From: Alphaproteobacteria bacterium
GTDB lineage: Bacteria > Pseudomonadota > Alphaproteobacteria > Geminicoccales > Geminicoccaceae
Direction of reading: 5' to 3'
Assembly: GCA_030431615.1 (NCBI GenBank)
Contig: JAUIID010000018.1
Coordinates: 1 to 42,589, forward strand
Length of the DNA: 42,589 nucleotides
A program made the translations under genes and the position numbers. Positions 15,922 to 25,125 of the stretch are shown piece after piece. The notes under the pieces were generated by a model, which was given only the letters and a program-made list of their open reading frames with translations, did not search any database and was not told the origin of the DNA. Position 1 is the first letter of the stretch. The number at the start of each line of letters is the position of its first letter.

Positions 15922-16770
15922 ATGTCCGACCATCCAGCCATCGCCGCAGGCCGGGTCGCCGTCGTCACCGGGGCGGCGAGCGGGATCGGGCTGGCGGCCG
16001 CGGAGCGGTTCGCCGAGCGGGGCATGAAGCTCGTCCTGGCCGACGTCGATGTCGGGGCGCTCGAAGCGGCGGCCGAGGGCTTGCGGGCGCGGACCGGACG
16101 GCCCGCGGAGATCATGGCCGTGCCGACCGATGTCGGCGACCGGGTCGCCGTCGAGGCGCTGAAGGACCGTGCCTATGGCGCCTTCGGCGAGGTGGCGGTG
16201 CTCATGAACAATGCCGGGCGCGAGGGTGGGGGGCAGCTTTTCGGCGATCCGGCACGCTGGCAGGCGATCCTCCAGACCAACCTCTGGGGCGTGGTCAACG
16301 GCATCCAGGTTTTCGGCCCGGCCATGATCGCACAGGGGACGACCGGGGCGATCGTCTCGACCGGCTCGAAGCAGGGCATCACCTGCCCGCCCGGCGACAC
16401 CGCCTACAATGTGAGCAAGGCGGGCGTGAAGGTGGCGACCGAAGCGCTGGCCCACGAACTGCGCAACACCGAGGGCTGCAGGGTCACCGCCCACCTGCTG
16501 ATCCCGGGCTTCACCTTCACCGGCTTCACCCTTGTCCGGCACAAGGAGAAGCCGGCCGGCGCCTGGCTCCCCGAGCAGGTGATCGACGAGCTCCTGCAGG
16601 GCATGGCGAAAAACGACTTCTACATCCTCTGCCCGGACAACGACGTCAGCCGTGAGCTCGACGCGAAGCGGATCCTCTGGGCGGCCGGCGACATCGCCGA
16701 GAACCGCCCGCCGCTCTCGCGCTGGCACCCGGACTACAAGGCCGCGTTCGAGCGCTTCATCGAGGAATGA
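15922..16770 (+). CDS. Short-chain dehydrogenase/reductase (SDR)
   Basis: This 282-aa classical-type SDR has the cofactor motif TGAASGIG (residues 16-23), NNAG in VLMNNAGREGG, a catalytic Ser in IVSTGSKQGI, and YNVSKAG as the YxxxK catalytic pair. ADVDV after the second strand suggests NAD preference. GAGGAAA lies just upstream of ATG 15922. The substrate is unknown. It ends 3 bp before the convergent end of aguB, so transcription of the two may interfere. Confidence 0.85.
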   Translation: MSDHPAIAAGRVAVVTGAASGIGLAAAERFAERGMKLVLADVDVGALEAAAEGLRARTGRPAEIMAVPTDVGDRVAVEALKDRAYGAFGEVAVLMNNAGREGGGQLFGDPARWQAILQTNLWGVVNGIQVFGPAMIAQGTTGAIVSTGSKQGITCPPGDTAYNVSKAGVKVATEALAHELRNTEGCRVTAHLLIPGFTFTGFTLVRHKEKPAGAWLPEQVIDELLQGMAKNDFYILCPDNDVSRELDAKRILWAAGDIAENRPPLSRWHPDYKAAFERFIEE

Positions 16771-16773
16771 GGC

Positions 16774-17649
16774 TCAAAGGCCGGCGTCGCGGCCGTCGAG
16801 GGTGAGCAGCGGCAGATAGAGGTCCGGCCGGCGGTCGCGGAAGAGGCCCCAGGCGGCGCGGGTCCGGGCCAGCTCGTCGAGATCGAAGCTGGCGGTTACG
16901 AGGCCCGGCTCGTCGCCGAGCTCGGTGGTGATCCCGCCCGTGGCATCGGTGATGAACGAGCTGCCATAGAAGGTGATGGCACAGTTCTCGCCGACCTCGC
17001 GGCCGATCCGGTTCGACGCGATGACCGGCATGCAGTTGCTCGCCGCATGGCCCTGCATCGCCCGGCGCCAGTGCTCACGACTGTCGAGCCGCGGGTCCTG
17101 CGGCTCGCTGCCGATGGCGGTGGGATAGAAGAGCAGCTCCGCCCCCATCACCGCCATGGCCCGCGCCGCCTCCGGGAACCACTGGTCCCAGCAGATGCCG
17201 ACGCCGAGACAGCCGAACCTGGTCTGCCAGACGCGGAAACCGGTATCGCCCGGCGAGAAGTAGTATTTCTCCTGGTAGCCCGGCCCGTCCGGGATGTGGC
17301 TCTTGCGATAGACCCCCATCACCTTGCCGTCGGCGTCGATCATCGCTAGCGAGTTGAAATAGGCGGTATTGGCCCGCTCGAAGAAGCTGACGGGCAGGAC
17401 GACGCCGAGCTCGGCGGCGAGCCGGCTCATGCGGGCGAGCAGGGGATGGCCCTCGAACGAATAGGCCAGCGCGAAATGCGCCGGTGACTGGTCCTTGCAG
17501 AAATAGACCGATTCGAAGAGCTCCTGCAGCAGCACGATCTGCGCGCCAGCGGCGGCAGCACGGCGCACCAGGCTCTCGGCCCCGGCGACATTGCTCGCCC
17601 GATCCGGGCCACAGGGCATCTGGGTGGCGGCGACGGTCACTTGACGCAT
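16774..17649 (-). CDS. aguB: N-carbamoylputrescine amidase
   Basis: This 291-aa nitrilase-superfamily enzyme splits N-carbamoylputrescine to putrescine, CO2 and ammonia, the last step of the agmatine route. The catalytic triad is Glu43 (LLQELFES), Lys116 (YRKSHIPDG) and Cys153 (VGICWDQWFPE). GPGYQEKYYFSPGDTGF and YPTAIGSEP are typical of AguB rather than other carbon-nitrogen hydrolases. ATG 17649 gives the usual length; a longer frame to 17853 would overlap the divergent MBL gene. No agmatine deiminase is in the window. Ammonia release fits the nitrogen theme of the nearby urea operon, but a functional link is inference. Confidence 0.88.
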   Translation of the reverse strand: MRQVTVAATQMPCGPDRASNVAGAESLVRRAAAAGAQIVLLQELFESVYFCKDQSPAHFALAYSFEGHPLLARMSRLAAELGVVLPVSFFERANTAYFNSLAMIDADGKVMGVYRKSHIPDGPGYQEKYYFSPGDTGFRVWQTRFGCLGVGICWDQWFPEAARAMAVMGAELLFYPTAIGSEPQDPRLDSREHWRRAMQGHAASNCMPVIASNRIGREVGENCAITFYGSSFITDATGGITTELGDEPGLVTASFDLDELARTRAAWGLFRDRRPDLYLPLLTLDGRDAGL

Positions 17650-17729
17650 GCTATCTCCCGTCGGAAGCGCCAGACTATGGCGCCTCGGCTCCGGCTTGGC
17701 AAAGTGGAAAGCCGCGCTTTTGCCCCGAC

Positions 17730-17757
17730 TTGACCCGGTCGCGCAATGCCTTAATTG
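17730..17757 (+). promoter_or_regulatory. Putative sigma-70 promoter giving a leaderless transcript
   Basis: TTGACC (17730-17735), a 16-nt spacer and TAATTG (17752-17757) resemble a housekeeping promoter. Transcription would begin at about 17764-17765, at or next to ATG 17765 of the MBL-fold gene. No Shine-Dalgarno sequence precedes that ATG, consistent with leaderless translation. Confidence 0.4.
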
Positions 17758-17764
17758 CGGCCGC

Positions 17765-18838
17765 ATGAACAGGCGCCGTCTCCTCCAGGCCCTCGGCCTC
17801 GCCGCCCTGCCGACCTTGCTGACGGCCTGCGCCACGGCAGGCGCCAGCGACAACCCGTACTACCAGGGGCCGGCCAGCGACCATTTCGACGGCCACACCT
17901 TCTTCAACCCGGGCGGCACTGCCCCGAGAGGCTTCGGCGACTTCCTCAAATGGAAGCTCGGCGGCAACAAGGCCGAGTGGCCGGCAACCTATCCGAGCCC
18001 CTATCCCGCCGCCGTGCCGGAGGAGCGCCTGCCGCCGGAAGCGCTGCGGCTGACCATGGTCGGTCATGCGACGCTGCTGATCCAGACCGGCGGGCTCAAC
18101 ATCCTGACCGACCCGGTGTGGTCCGAGCGCGCCAGCCCCTGGAGCTTCATCGGCCCGAAGCGCGTCAATGCGCCCGGCATCGCCTTCGACCGCCTGCCGC
18201 CCATCGACGTCGTCCTGGTCACCCACAACCACTACGATCATCTCGACGTGGCGACGCTGGCGCTGCTGCAGCAGGCGCATGATCCGCTGGTGCTGACCCC
18301 GCTCGGCAACGACACGATCATCAAATCGGCCGTGCCGGCGATGCGGGTCGAGGCCCGGGACTGGGGGCAGAACCACAGCCATGCCTCCCTGACCTTCCAT
18401 CTCGAGCCCTGCCATCACTGGTCGGCCCGCGGCCTCGGCGACCGGCGCATGGCGCTCTGGGTCGCCTTCGTGATCGAGGGACCGGCCGGCCGGCTCTACC
18501 ATGTGGGCGACACCGGCTTCGACGATGGCCGCAATTACCGCTCGGCGGAGGCGCGCCACGGGCCCTTCCGGGCGGCCATCCTGCCGGTCGGCGCCTACGA
18601 GCCGCGCTGGTTCATGGCGCCGCAGCACCAGAACCCGGAGGAAGCCGTGGCGGGCCTTCTCGACTGCGGTGCCGCCCATGCCGCCGGCATCCACTGGGGC
18701 ACGTTCCAGCTCACCGACGAGCCCATCGAGGCGCCACTGCACGCCCTCGAGGCCGCCTCTGCGGCAGAGGGCCTGGCCCCCGGGCGCTTCCGCCCGCTGC
18801 GCCCGGGGGAGGTCTGGGACGTGCCGCAAACCGCCTGA
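17765..18838 (+). CDS. MBL-fold metallohydrolase, lipoprotein
   Basis: The 357-aa protein has a lipoprotein-type signal (LLTAC, Cys22) after an N-terminal RRR. The metallo-beta-lactamase motif is HNHYDHLD (154-161). GHATLLIQ, ILTDPVWS and HVGDTGFDDG, and a C-terminal HWGTFQLTDEP, mark the NAPE-PLD/RomA/UlaG-like branch of hydrolases (often phosphodiesterase or lactonase activity). All metal ligands appear present. A longer frame to 17648 is less likely because it would run into aguB regulation and add a non-signal segment. It shares a divergent promoter region with aguB. Confidence 0.87.
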   Translation: MNRRRLLQALGLAALPTLLTACATAGASDNPYYQGPASDHFDGHTFFNPGGTAPRGFGDFLKWKLGGNKAEWPATYPSPYPAAVPEERLPPEALRLTMVGHATLLIQTGGLNILTDPVWSERASPWSFIGPKRVNAPGIAFDRLPPIDVVLVTHNHYDHLDVATLALLQQAHDPLVLTPLGNDTIIKSAVPAMRVEARDWGQNHSHASLTFHLEPCHHWSARGLGDRRMALWVAFVIEGPAGRLYHVGDTGFDDGRNYRSAEARHGPFRAAILPVGAYEPRWFMAPQHQNPEEAVAGLLDCGAAHAAGIHWGTFQLTDEPIEAPLHALEAASAAEGLAPGRFRPLRPGEVWDVPQTA

Positions 18839-18911
18839 ACGGCGAGGAGCGCAACACTTCCTTCATCCCGGTCCGGCAGATTGCGGCGATCTCCAGCGGC
18901 GGAACGGGGCC

Positions 18912-19640
18912 TTGGCTGAGACGAAGGAGGAAAGCGGTCAGCTGCGGCTGGTGCTCGCCGTGCTGCTGGGCGCCGTGCTGGTCGGCTGGGCCGCCCATCC
19001 GCTGGTACCCGAACTGCAGAAGCACCTGCGCTGGCCGACCGAGCCACGCCTCGTGCTGCTCGGCGGGGCAGCACCGCTGCTCCTTGCGTTCCTGGTCGAC
19101 CGACTGGAGAAGGCCCGGTTCCGCGCCCGCCCGCCTCGAGCCCTGGCAGCCGGGCGCATCGTGCATCGGGCCGGCCCCCTGGCCTCGGCCCTGATGCCGA
19201 TCGCCTGGGGCATCTTCGCCGCCGCCCTTGCCAGCATCATGCTGCCCGCCTTTCTCCCCTGGCTCGGCCTGCCGGGGGTGCTGATGACGGGGCTTCTCGT
19301 CTGCCTGCTCGTCCGCTGGTCGCAGCCCCCGGGCCTTCGCCTCGAGCTCGGCCCGGACGGCCTGCGGCTCGAAGGCCGGCGGTCCATCCTGGTCCCGTGG
19401 TCCGCCATCGGTGCGGCCCGCCTCGCCTGGCGGCGGTCGAAAAACGGCACCCACTTCTATCTGGCGCTCGCCGTCGATCGCCCCGAGCGCTACGGCCTCG
19501 GACGCATGTCCTGGCTCGGCCGTCTCGTCACCTCGGGCGAGGAGCCCGGGGACGTCCTCCTGACCTGCCTCGACCGCTTCCTCGCCCGGCCGACGCGCAT
19601 CGTCGAGGACGTGCAGCGCTTCGCCGCTCGCGAAGGGTAG
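18912..19640 (+). CDS. Membrane protein with PH-like C-terminal domain, unknown function
   Basis: I choose TTG 18912, preceded by GGAACGGGG; the frame has no ATG nearby. The 242-aa protein starts with a polar segment (AETKEESGQ). Three to four hydrophobic helices follow (around 12-30, 45-60, 92-140), then a soluble C-terminal region (LRLELGPDGLRLEGRR, LVPWSAIGAARLAWRR, ending LARPTRIVEDVQRF) that reads like a bacterial PH/YcxB-type domain. No catalytic motif is seen. It lies 73 bp after the MBL gene and ends 17 bp before the convergent dnaE2. Confidence 0.6.
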   Translation: MAETKEESGQLRLVLAVLLGAVLVGWAAHPLVPELQKHLRWPTEPRLVLLGGAAPLLLAFLVDRLEKARFRARPPRALAAGRIVHRAGPLASALMPIAWGIFAAALASIMLPAFLPWLGLPGVLMTGLLVCLLVRWSQPPGLRLELGPDGLRLEGRRSILVPWSAIGAARLAWRRSKNGTHFYLALAVDRPERYGLGRMSWLGRLVTSGEEPGDVLLTCLDRFLARPTRIVEDVQRFAAREG

Positions 19641-19657
19641 CCCCGGACCGCCGCATC

Positions 19658-22600
19658 TCAGTGAAAGTTCCGCCCCTTGGGCATGGCGTCCCGGGGATCC
19701 GGCACCGCCCGCTTGAACTCGTCGGCGGGGCTCATGGCGCGATCGAGGGATTCCGTGAAGGCCGCCGGATCGGTGCTGTCTTGGGTCAGGACGTGGAGCT
19801 CGGGCGTGAGGTCGGTGAGCCGGTCGGCGACGAGGTGGATGACCCGGCCCTCGCGCTGCAGCCGGCCGCTCGCCTCGAGCAAGCGGGTGCGCATGACGAT
19901 CGGCCGGTAGCGCTCGAAGACCTTTGGCCAGACGATGATGTTGGCGAAGCCCGTCTCGTCCTCGAGCGTGGCGAAGATGACGCCCTTCGCACTGCCCGGG
20001 CGCTGGCGGACGATGACGAGGCCGGCGATGGCGATACGGCGACCGGGCGGGATCGACCAGAGGTCGCGGGCCGTCGCCAGCCGGCGCGGCCGGAGGTGGT
20101 CGCGCAGGAGCGCCATCGGGTGCGCCTTCAAGGACAGACGGAGGGTCGTGTAGTCCTCGATGACATGCTCGCCGAGGCCCATCTCCGGCAGCTCGGCCCA
20201 GGGCTCGTCGGCATGCTCCAGGGGCGCCAGGTTGGAGCCCGGGAAGCCAGCGCCGTCTTCCGCGGCAGCAAAGAGCGGCAGCTCGCCGTCCGGCAGCGCC
20301 TGCACCGCCCAGAGCGCCTGGCGGCGGTCCATGGCCATGGAGCGGAAGGCGTCGGCCTCGGCCAGGCGGACCAGCGTGGCGTGGTCGAGCCCGGCCCGGC
20401 GCTGCAGCTCGGCCGGGCTGCTGTAGGGCTTGAGCCGGGCGGTGACGAGCCGCAGGGCGGCCGCCTCGCCAAGGCCCTTGATCTGGCGGAACCCGAGCCG
20501 GACGGCGGTCTTCAAGGGCCCGCGCCGGCGGGCCAGCGGCTCCAGCGTGCTGTCCCAGAAGCTCCGGTTGACGTCGACCGGCCGGATCTCGACCCCATGG
20601 TCGACGGCATCGCGCACCAGCTGTGCGGGGGCGTAGAAGCCCATCGGCTGGCTGTTGAGGATGGCCGCACAGAAGACGTCCGGGTAGTGGCACTTGAGCC
20701 AGGCCGAGACGTAGACGAGCAGCGCGAAGCTGGCGGCATGGCTCTCGGGAAAGCCGTAATAGCCGAAGCCCTCGATCTGCCTGAAGCAGCGCTCGGCGAA
20801 GTCGGCGGCGTAGCCTCTGGCGGTCATGCCCTCGATCAGCTTGGCCTGGTAGCGATCGAGCTGGCCGCGCCGCTTGAAGGTCGCCATGGCCCGCCTCAAG
20901 CCGTCGGCTTCCGATGGCGTGAAGCCGGCGGCGACGATGGCGATCCGCATCGCCTGCTCCTGGAAGAGCGGCACCCCCATGGTCCGGCCCAGGACCGCCT
21001 CGAGCTCGGCCGAGGGGAACTCGACCGGCTCCCTGCCCTCGCGCCGGCGGAGATAGGGGTGGACCATGTCGCCCTGGATGGGCCCCGGCCGGACGATCGC
21101 CACCTCGATGACGAGATCGTAGAAGCTGCGCGGCTTGAGCCTCGGCAGCATCGACATCTGCGCCCGCGATTCGACCTGGAAGACGCCTACCGAATCGGCG
21201 TCCTGCAGCATCTCGTAGACGGCGGGGTCCTCCGGTGGCACGGCAGGCAGGTCGATCCTGATGCCATAGGACTGGCGCAGGAGGTCGAAGGCCTTCCTGA
21301 TGCAGGTCAGCATGCCGAGCGCGAGCACATCGATCTTGAGCATGCCGAGGGCGTCGATGTCGTCCTTGTCCCATTCGATCACGGTGCGGTTTGCCATGGC
21401 GGCGTTCTCGATCGGCACGAGGTCCGAGAGCGGGCTCCTCGCGATGACGAAGCCGCCCACATGCTGCGAGAGGTGCCGGGGCGTGTCGATCAGCTCCTCG
21501 GCGAGCCGCATGGTCCGCCGGATCAGGGGATCCTTCGGATCGAGCCCGGCCTCGCTCACATAGTCGAGCCGGAGCCCGTCCCGGCCATAGCCCCAGACCG
21601 ATTTCGAGAGCGCGTCCAGGACATCGGCCGAGAGCCCCATGACCTTGCCGACCTCGCGCATCGCACTCTTCGCCCGGTAGCGGATGACGGTCGCGGTCAG
21701 CGCCGCGTGGTCGCGGCCATAGCGCTCGTAGATGTGCTGGATCACCTCCTCGCGGCGCTCGTGCTCGAAATCGACGTCGATGTCGGGCGGCTCGTTGCGC
21801 TCGGCCGAGATGAAGCGCTCGAAGAGGAGATCGATCCGGGCCGGGTCGACCGCGGTGATGCCGAGGACGAAGCAGACGGCCGAGTTCGCTGCCGAGCCCC
21901 GGCCCTGGCAAAGGATAGCGCGCGAGCGGGCGAAGCTGACGATCTCGTGGACGGTGAGGAAGTAGGGCGCATAGGCGAGCTCGGCGATCAGCGCCAGCTC
22001 ATGGGCCAGGATGCGCCGGATCTTCTCGGGCACCGGGTCGCCATAGCAGTCGACAGCCCCCTCCCAGGTCAGGCGCTCGAGCTCCTGCTGCGGGGTGCGG
22101 CCGTCATAGCTCTCCTCGACCGGGTAGTCGTAGGCCAGCTCGTCCATGGAGAAGGTGCAGCGCCGCATGATCTCGAGGCCGCCGGCCAGCGCCTCGGGCC
22201 AGTCGGCGAAGAGCCGGGCCATCTCGGCCGCGGGCTTGAGGTGCCGCTCGGCATTGGCGAAGAGCCGGCCGCCGGCCGCGGCGATGGTGCAGTGCTCGCG
22301 GATGCAGGTGACGACGTCCTGGAGCGGGCGCCGCCCCGGCACGTGATAGTGCACGTCGTTGGTGGCGAGCAGGCGCACGCCGGCGGCCCGGGCCATGGAA
22401 GCGAGGCCGGTGAGGCGGTCCCAGTCGCCGCCGTCGAGGCGGTGCGTGGCGACGAGGTAGAGCCGGTCGCCCCAGCGCCCGGCCAGCGTCCCGAGCATGG
22501 CGGGATCGGGATCGATGATGGCGAAGACCTGGCCCTCGTCATGCGCCATGACGTCGGCGAGGTGGAGCAGGCAGCTGCCCTTGGCCGCCCGCCGCCGGCC

Positions 22601-22885
22601 GAGCGTCAGCAGCCGCGATAGGCGGCTGTAGGCCGGCCTGTCCATGGGCCAGGCGAGCAGCGACGGGCCGTCCACGAGGTCGAGCCGCACGCCCGGCAGG
22701 AAGCGCAGGCCCAGCTCCTTCGCCTTGACATGCGCCCGCACCAGCCCGGCGAAGCTGTTGCGGTCGGTGACGGCAAGGGCGGCGAGCCCCAGCTCGCGGG
22801 CCCGCTCCACCAGCTCCTCCGGATGCGAGGCACCCCTGAGAAAGCAGAAATTGCTGGTCACCTGCAGCTCAGCGTAGGCGGTCAA
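19658..22885 (-). CDS. dnaE2: Error-prone DNA polymerase III alpha subunit DnaE2
   Basis: This 1075-aa C-family polymerase performs damage-induced translesion synthesis with ImuA and ImuB. The N-terminal PHP domain (YAELQVTSNFCFLRGASHPE) is typical of DnaE2. CQGRGSAANSAVCFVLG is the polymerase motif, PDIDVDFEHERR carries catalytic Asp residues, and QHVGGFVIARSPLSDLVPIE, GVFQVESRAQMSML and an OB fold near the end (IAIAGLVIVRQRPGSAKG) complete the family order. I place the start at TTG 22885, just before the conserved core; an ATG at 23023 would add 46 unrelated residues and overlap imuB. The gap to imuB is 46 bp. It is the third gene of the SOS cassette. Confidence 0.93.
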   Translation of the reverse strand: MTAYAELQVTSNFCFLRGASHPEELVERARELGLAALAVTDRNSFAGLVRAHVKAKELGLRFLPGVRLDLVDGPSLLAWPMDRPAYSRLSRLLTLGRRRAAKGSCLLHLADVMAHDEGQVFAIIDPDPAMLGTLAGRWGDRLYLVATHRLDGGDWDRLTGLASMARAAGVRLLATNDVHYHVPGRRPLQDVVTCIREHCTIAAAGGRLFANAERHLKPAAEMARLFADWPEALAGGLEIMRRCTFSMDELAYDYPVEESYDGRTPQQELERLTWEGAVDCYGDPVPEKIRRILAHELALIAELAYAPYFLTVHEIVSFARSRAILCQGRGSAANSAVCFVLGITAVDPARIDLLFERFISAERNEPPDIDVDFEHERREEVIQHIYERYGRDHAALTATVIRYRAKSAMREVGKVMGLSADVLDALSKSVWGYGRDGLRLDYVSEAGLDPKDPLIRRTMRLAEELIDTPRHLSQHVGGFVIARSPLSDLVPIENAAMANRTVIEWDKDDIDALGMLKIDVLALGMLTCIRKAFDLLRQSYGIRIDLPAVPPEDPAVYEMLQDADSVGVFQVESRAQMSMLPRLKPRSFYDLVIEVAIVRPGPIQGDMVHPYLRRREGREPVEFPSAELEAVLGRTMGVPLFQEQAMRIAIVAAGFTPSEADGLRRAMATFKRRGQLDRYQAKLIEGMTARGYAADFAERCFRQIEGFGYYGFPESHAASFALLVYVSAWLKCHYPDVFCAAILNSQPMGFYAPAQLVRDAVDHGVEIRPVDVNRSFWDSTLEPLARRRGPLKTAVRLGFRQIKGLGEAAALRLVTARLKPYSSPAELQRRAGLDHATLVRLAEADAFRSMAMDRRQALWAVQALPDGELPLFAAAEDGAGFPGSNLAPLEHADEPWAELPEMGLGEHVIEDYTTLRLSLKAHPMALLRDHLRPRRLATARDLWSIPPGRRIAIAGLVIVRQRPGSAKGVIFATLEDETGFANIIVWPKVFERYRPIVMRTRLLEASGRLQREGRVIHLVADRLTDLTPELHVLTQDSTDPAAFTESLDRAMSPADEFKRAVPDPRDAMPKGRNFH

Positions 22886-22931
22886 GGGCGGGACGCCGCG
22901 GCTGAAGGGGCTGGTCGCCCGTGCCCGCGCC

Positions 22932-24473
22932 TCATCCGAACGTCCCGTGCAGGTGCCAGGTCGGCGGCTCGGCCTCGTCGTAGCGGCCTTCGCGATAGAG
23001 CCAGAGATCCCCTCCCCCGGCATCGGTCACCCGGTAGTAGTCGCGCGGGCGGGGGGTCGGGCGATCGGTGCGCCACCATTCGGGCTCGAGACGTTCGGGA
23101 CCGCTGGCGCAGCGGACCGGCTCGCTCCGGCCGCGGCGACGCAGCAGGAGCGGCGGGCCGTCGGGCACCGGGGCCATGGCCTCGATCGGCGCCGGGCGAT
23201 CGAGCAGCCGCAGGGGACGGGGCTGTCCGGCGAGCCAGGCATTGCTGGCGCCCGGCTCGGCGCCGGCCGCATCGGCGACGCTCTGGGCATGCTCCGGCCA
23301 GTGGCTCGCCGCCGGCACCAGCCGGCGGACGGCGGCCGGGCCGAGCCGCGCCTGCAGCTGGTCGACCAGCCGCGCCAGCTCGGCGGCGTCCTGGTCCTGC
23401 GCCAGGTCGACCTGCCGGGCAGCCAGGGGTGCTGCCTCGGTCACCTCGAGCCGCATGCTCTCGATGCCGAAGCCGATGTCGAGCCCGTCGAGCTGCAGCT
23501 CGAAGAGCTTGAGGAGATGCGCCGTGTCACGGCTGGGGCGGCCGGTGCGAACGGTGAGCCGGGCGAGCTCGCCATCGACCCGGAAGAGCAGGAGCTCGAG
23601 CCGGCGCGCCCCGGCCACCGCCCGCTCGAGCTCGCGACCGAGCCGCTGGAGCAGGTCGAGCACGGCAGCACGGATGTCCTCGGTCCGGCCGATCGGCTCG
23701 ACCCAGGCGAGCCCGGCGGCATGGCGGGGCGGCTCGCGCAAGGGGGTAAAGGGTGCTTCCGTCACGCCCATCAGCCGGTCGAGGGCGAGCACCGGCGCCC
23801 GGCCGAAGCGCCGCACGAGGGCCCGCTGCGGCAGTGTGCGGAGCTGGCCGACCCGGCGCAGGCCGAGCCGGACGAGGGTGGTCGTGGTCGCCGGCCCGAG
23901 ACGGAGCGCCTGGACCGGCAGGCGGGCGAGCGCCGCCTTCGCCGCCTCGCCCCTGAGCACGCCCCCGCCCCCGTGGCGCGCCCAGGCCCAGGCCGCCATG
24001 GCACCGTCGGCCACCGCCAGGCGATGGCCGAGGCCCAGCCGGTCGAGCCGGCGGGCGATGCGGTCGAGCAGCCCTTGCTCGCCGCCGAAGAGATGGGCCG
24101 AGCCGGTGATGTCGAGGAGGAGTGCCGCCGTCTCGCGCTCCGCTTCTCCATCGGGGCCGTCGTCGAGGGCGACGTTCGGGGTATAGCAGAGGCAGGCGGC
24201 GGCCAGGCTCTCGAGCTGCCGGCGGTCCGCCAGAGGGGCAGCCGGGGCCAGCGCCAGATCGGGCAGAATCGCCCGGGCATCGGCGAGGCGCAGGCCGGGG
24301 ACGAGGCCGGCCGTGGCGGCCGCGGCATCGACCGCGGTCAGGACCTGACCGCGGGCACCCGGCGCATGGAGTGCGAAGGGCTCGGGCAGCCGCTCACCCC
24401 GCCGCGCGGCGGTGCTGCGCAGCCGGTCGATCGGCAGGTTCACGAGCTGCAGCGAAAGACAGCGTCTTCTCAT
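22932..24473 (-). CDS. imuB: ImuB, inactive Y-family polymerase homologue
   Basis: The 513-aa protein starts at ATG 24473 (MRRRCLSLQLVNLPIDRLR). Y-family polymerases carry catalytic acids at this place; here they are missing, as known for ImuB, which acts as a beta-clamp adaptor for DnaE2. LTAVDAAAATAGLVPGLRLADARA, LLDITGSAHLFGGEQGLLD and RFGRAPVLALDRLMG are typical. It overlaps imuA by 80 nt (24394-24473), which is long, but the conserved N-terminus supports the start. Confidence 0.92.
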   Translation of the reverse strand: MRRRCLSLQLVNLPIDRLRSTAARRGERLPEPFALHAPGARGQVLTAVDAAAATAGLVPGLRLADARAILPDLALAPAAPLADRRQLESLAAACLCYTPNVALDDGPDGEAERETAALLLDITGSAHLFGGEQGLLDRIARRLDRLGLGHRLAVADGAMAAWAWARHGGGGVLRGEAAKAALARLPVQALRLGPATTTTLVRLGLRRVGQLRTLPQRALVRRFGRAPVLALDRLMGVTEAPFTPLREPPRHAAGLAWVEPIGRTEDIRAAVLDLLQRLGRELERAVAGARRLELLLFRVDGELARLTVRTGRPSRDTAHLLKLFELQLDGLDIGFGIESMRLEVTEAAPLAARQVDLAQDQDAAELARLVDQLQARLGPAAVRRLVPAASHWPEHAQSVADAAGAEPGASNAWLAGQPRPLRLLDRPAPIEAMAPVPDGPPLLLRRRGRSEPVRCASGPERLEPEWWRTDRPTPRPRDYYRVTDAGGGDLWLYREGRYDEAEPPTWHLHGTFG

Positions 24474-25107
24474 CCCATTGCACCACCCAGCTTGCCGGCA
24501 CACCGCCCTTGACCCGCCACAAGTCGAGCAGCCAGAGGCGGGCGCCGGGATCGTCGCCAAGGAAGGGCGCCGCCCGCCAGCGGGTCACCGCGGCCGAGGG
24601 GGTGGCATCGGCCCGGCCGAAGCGCAGCAGCAGCCCGGCGGCACCGCCCGCCTCGGCGGCGAGCTGCAGGCGCCGGCCGGCGAGCAGGTCGAGCCCTTCG
24701 ATCTCGGCCACGACGCAGGCCACGGCCGGCGAGCGCAGTGCCTCGTGGGCCGCCCAGAGGACCTCGCCTGCCCGGCGGCAGCGGACCAGGACCAGCCGTG
24801 CCGGGTCGATGCCGAAGCGGGCGAGCCCGGGGCCGTAGAGCGCGCCCTGCCGGGCGGTGAGCGCCGCATCCGCGCACCAGACGAGGGTTCCGGCAGCGCG
24901 CAGGAAGCGGCCGGCAAGGGCTGCCGCCAGGCCACTGGCGAGGCTGCCGCCAATCTCGTGCAAGGTGGCCCGGGGCAGTCCGCCCCAAGGCAGATGCGCG
25001 TCGATGGCGTCGCCGAGGCTTGCCCGGACGGCGCCGAACCGCGCCCCGCTGCCATCGAGGCTGCGGATGCGCGCCCGCAGGGCGGCGAGAGTCGAAGCGT
25101 CGGCCAT
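24394..25107 (-). CDS. imuA: ImuA, SOS mutagenesis protein (RecA-like fold)
   Basis: The 237-aa protein starts at ATG 25107, 19 bp from a LexA box. HLPWGGLPRATLHEIGG and TLVWCADAALTARQGALYGPGLARFGIDPARLVLV match the RecA/SulA-like ImuA family, which recruits ImuB and DnaE2 to damaged forks. LLRFGRADATPSAAVTRWRAAP is the conserved C-terminal part. The last ~27 residues lie in the 80-nt overlap with imuB. First gene of the operon imuA-imuB-dnaE2. Confidence 0.9.
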   Translation of the reverse strand: MADASTLAALRARIRSLDGSGARFGAVRASLGDAIDAHLPWGGLPRATLHEIGGSLASGLAAALAGRFLRAAGTLVWCADAALTARQGALYGPGLARFGIDPARLVLVRCRRAGEVLWAAHEALRSPAVACVVAEIEGLDLLAGRRLQLAAEAGGAAGLLLRFGRADATPSAAVTRWRAAPFLGDDPGARLWLLDLWRVKGGVPASWVVQWDEKTLSFAAAREPADRPAAQHRRAAG

Positions 25108-25125
25108 GAACGGTTCCGGACAAAT

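Noticed and set aside
18711-21911. A 1066-codon frame on the minus strand, shifted relative to dnaE2
   Set aside because: It runs through several convergent genes and has Arg/Pro/Ala-rich low-complexity sequence without motifs.
19397-22621. A 1074-codon open frame on the plus strand opposite dnaE2
   Set aside because: The minus strand encodes DnaE2 with full motifs; the plus frame is a mirror effect of high third-position GC.
22885-23023. Longer DnaE2 start at ATG 23023
   Set aside because: The extra 46 residues do not look like DnaE2 and overlap the imuB end; homologues begin at the PHP motif.
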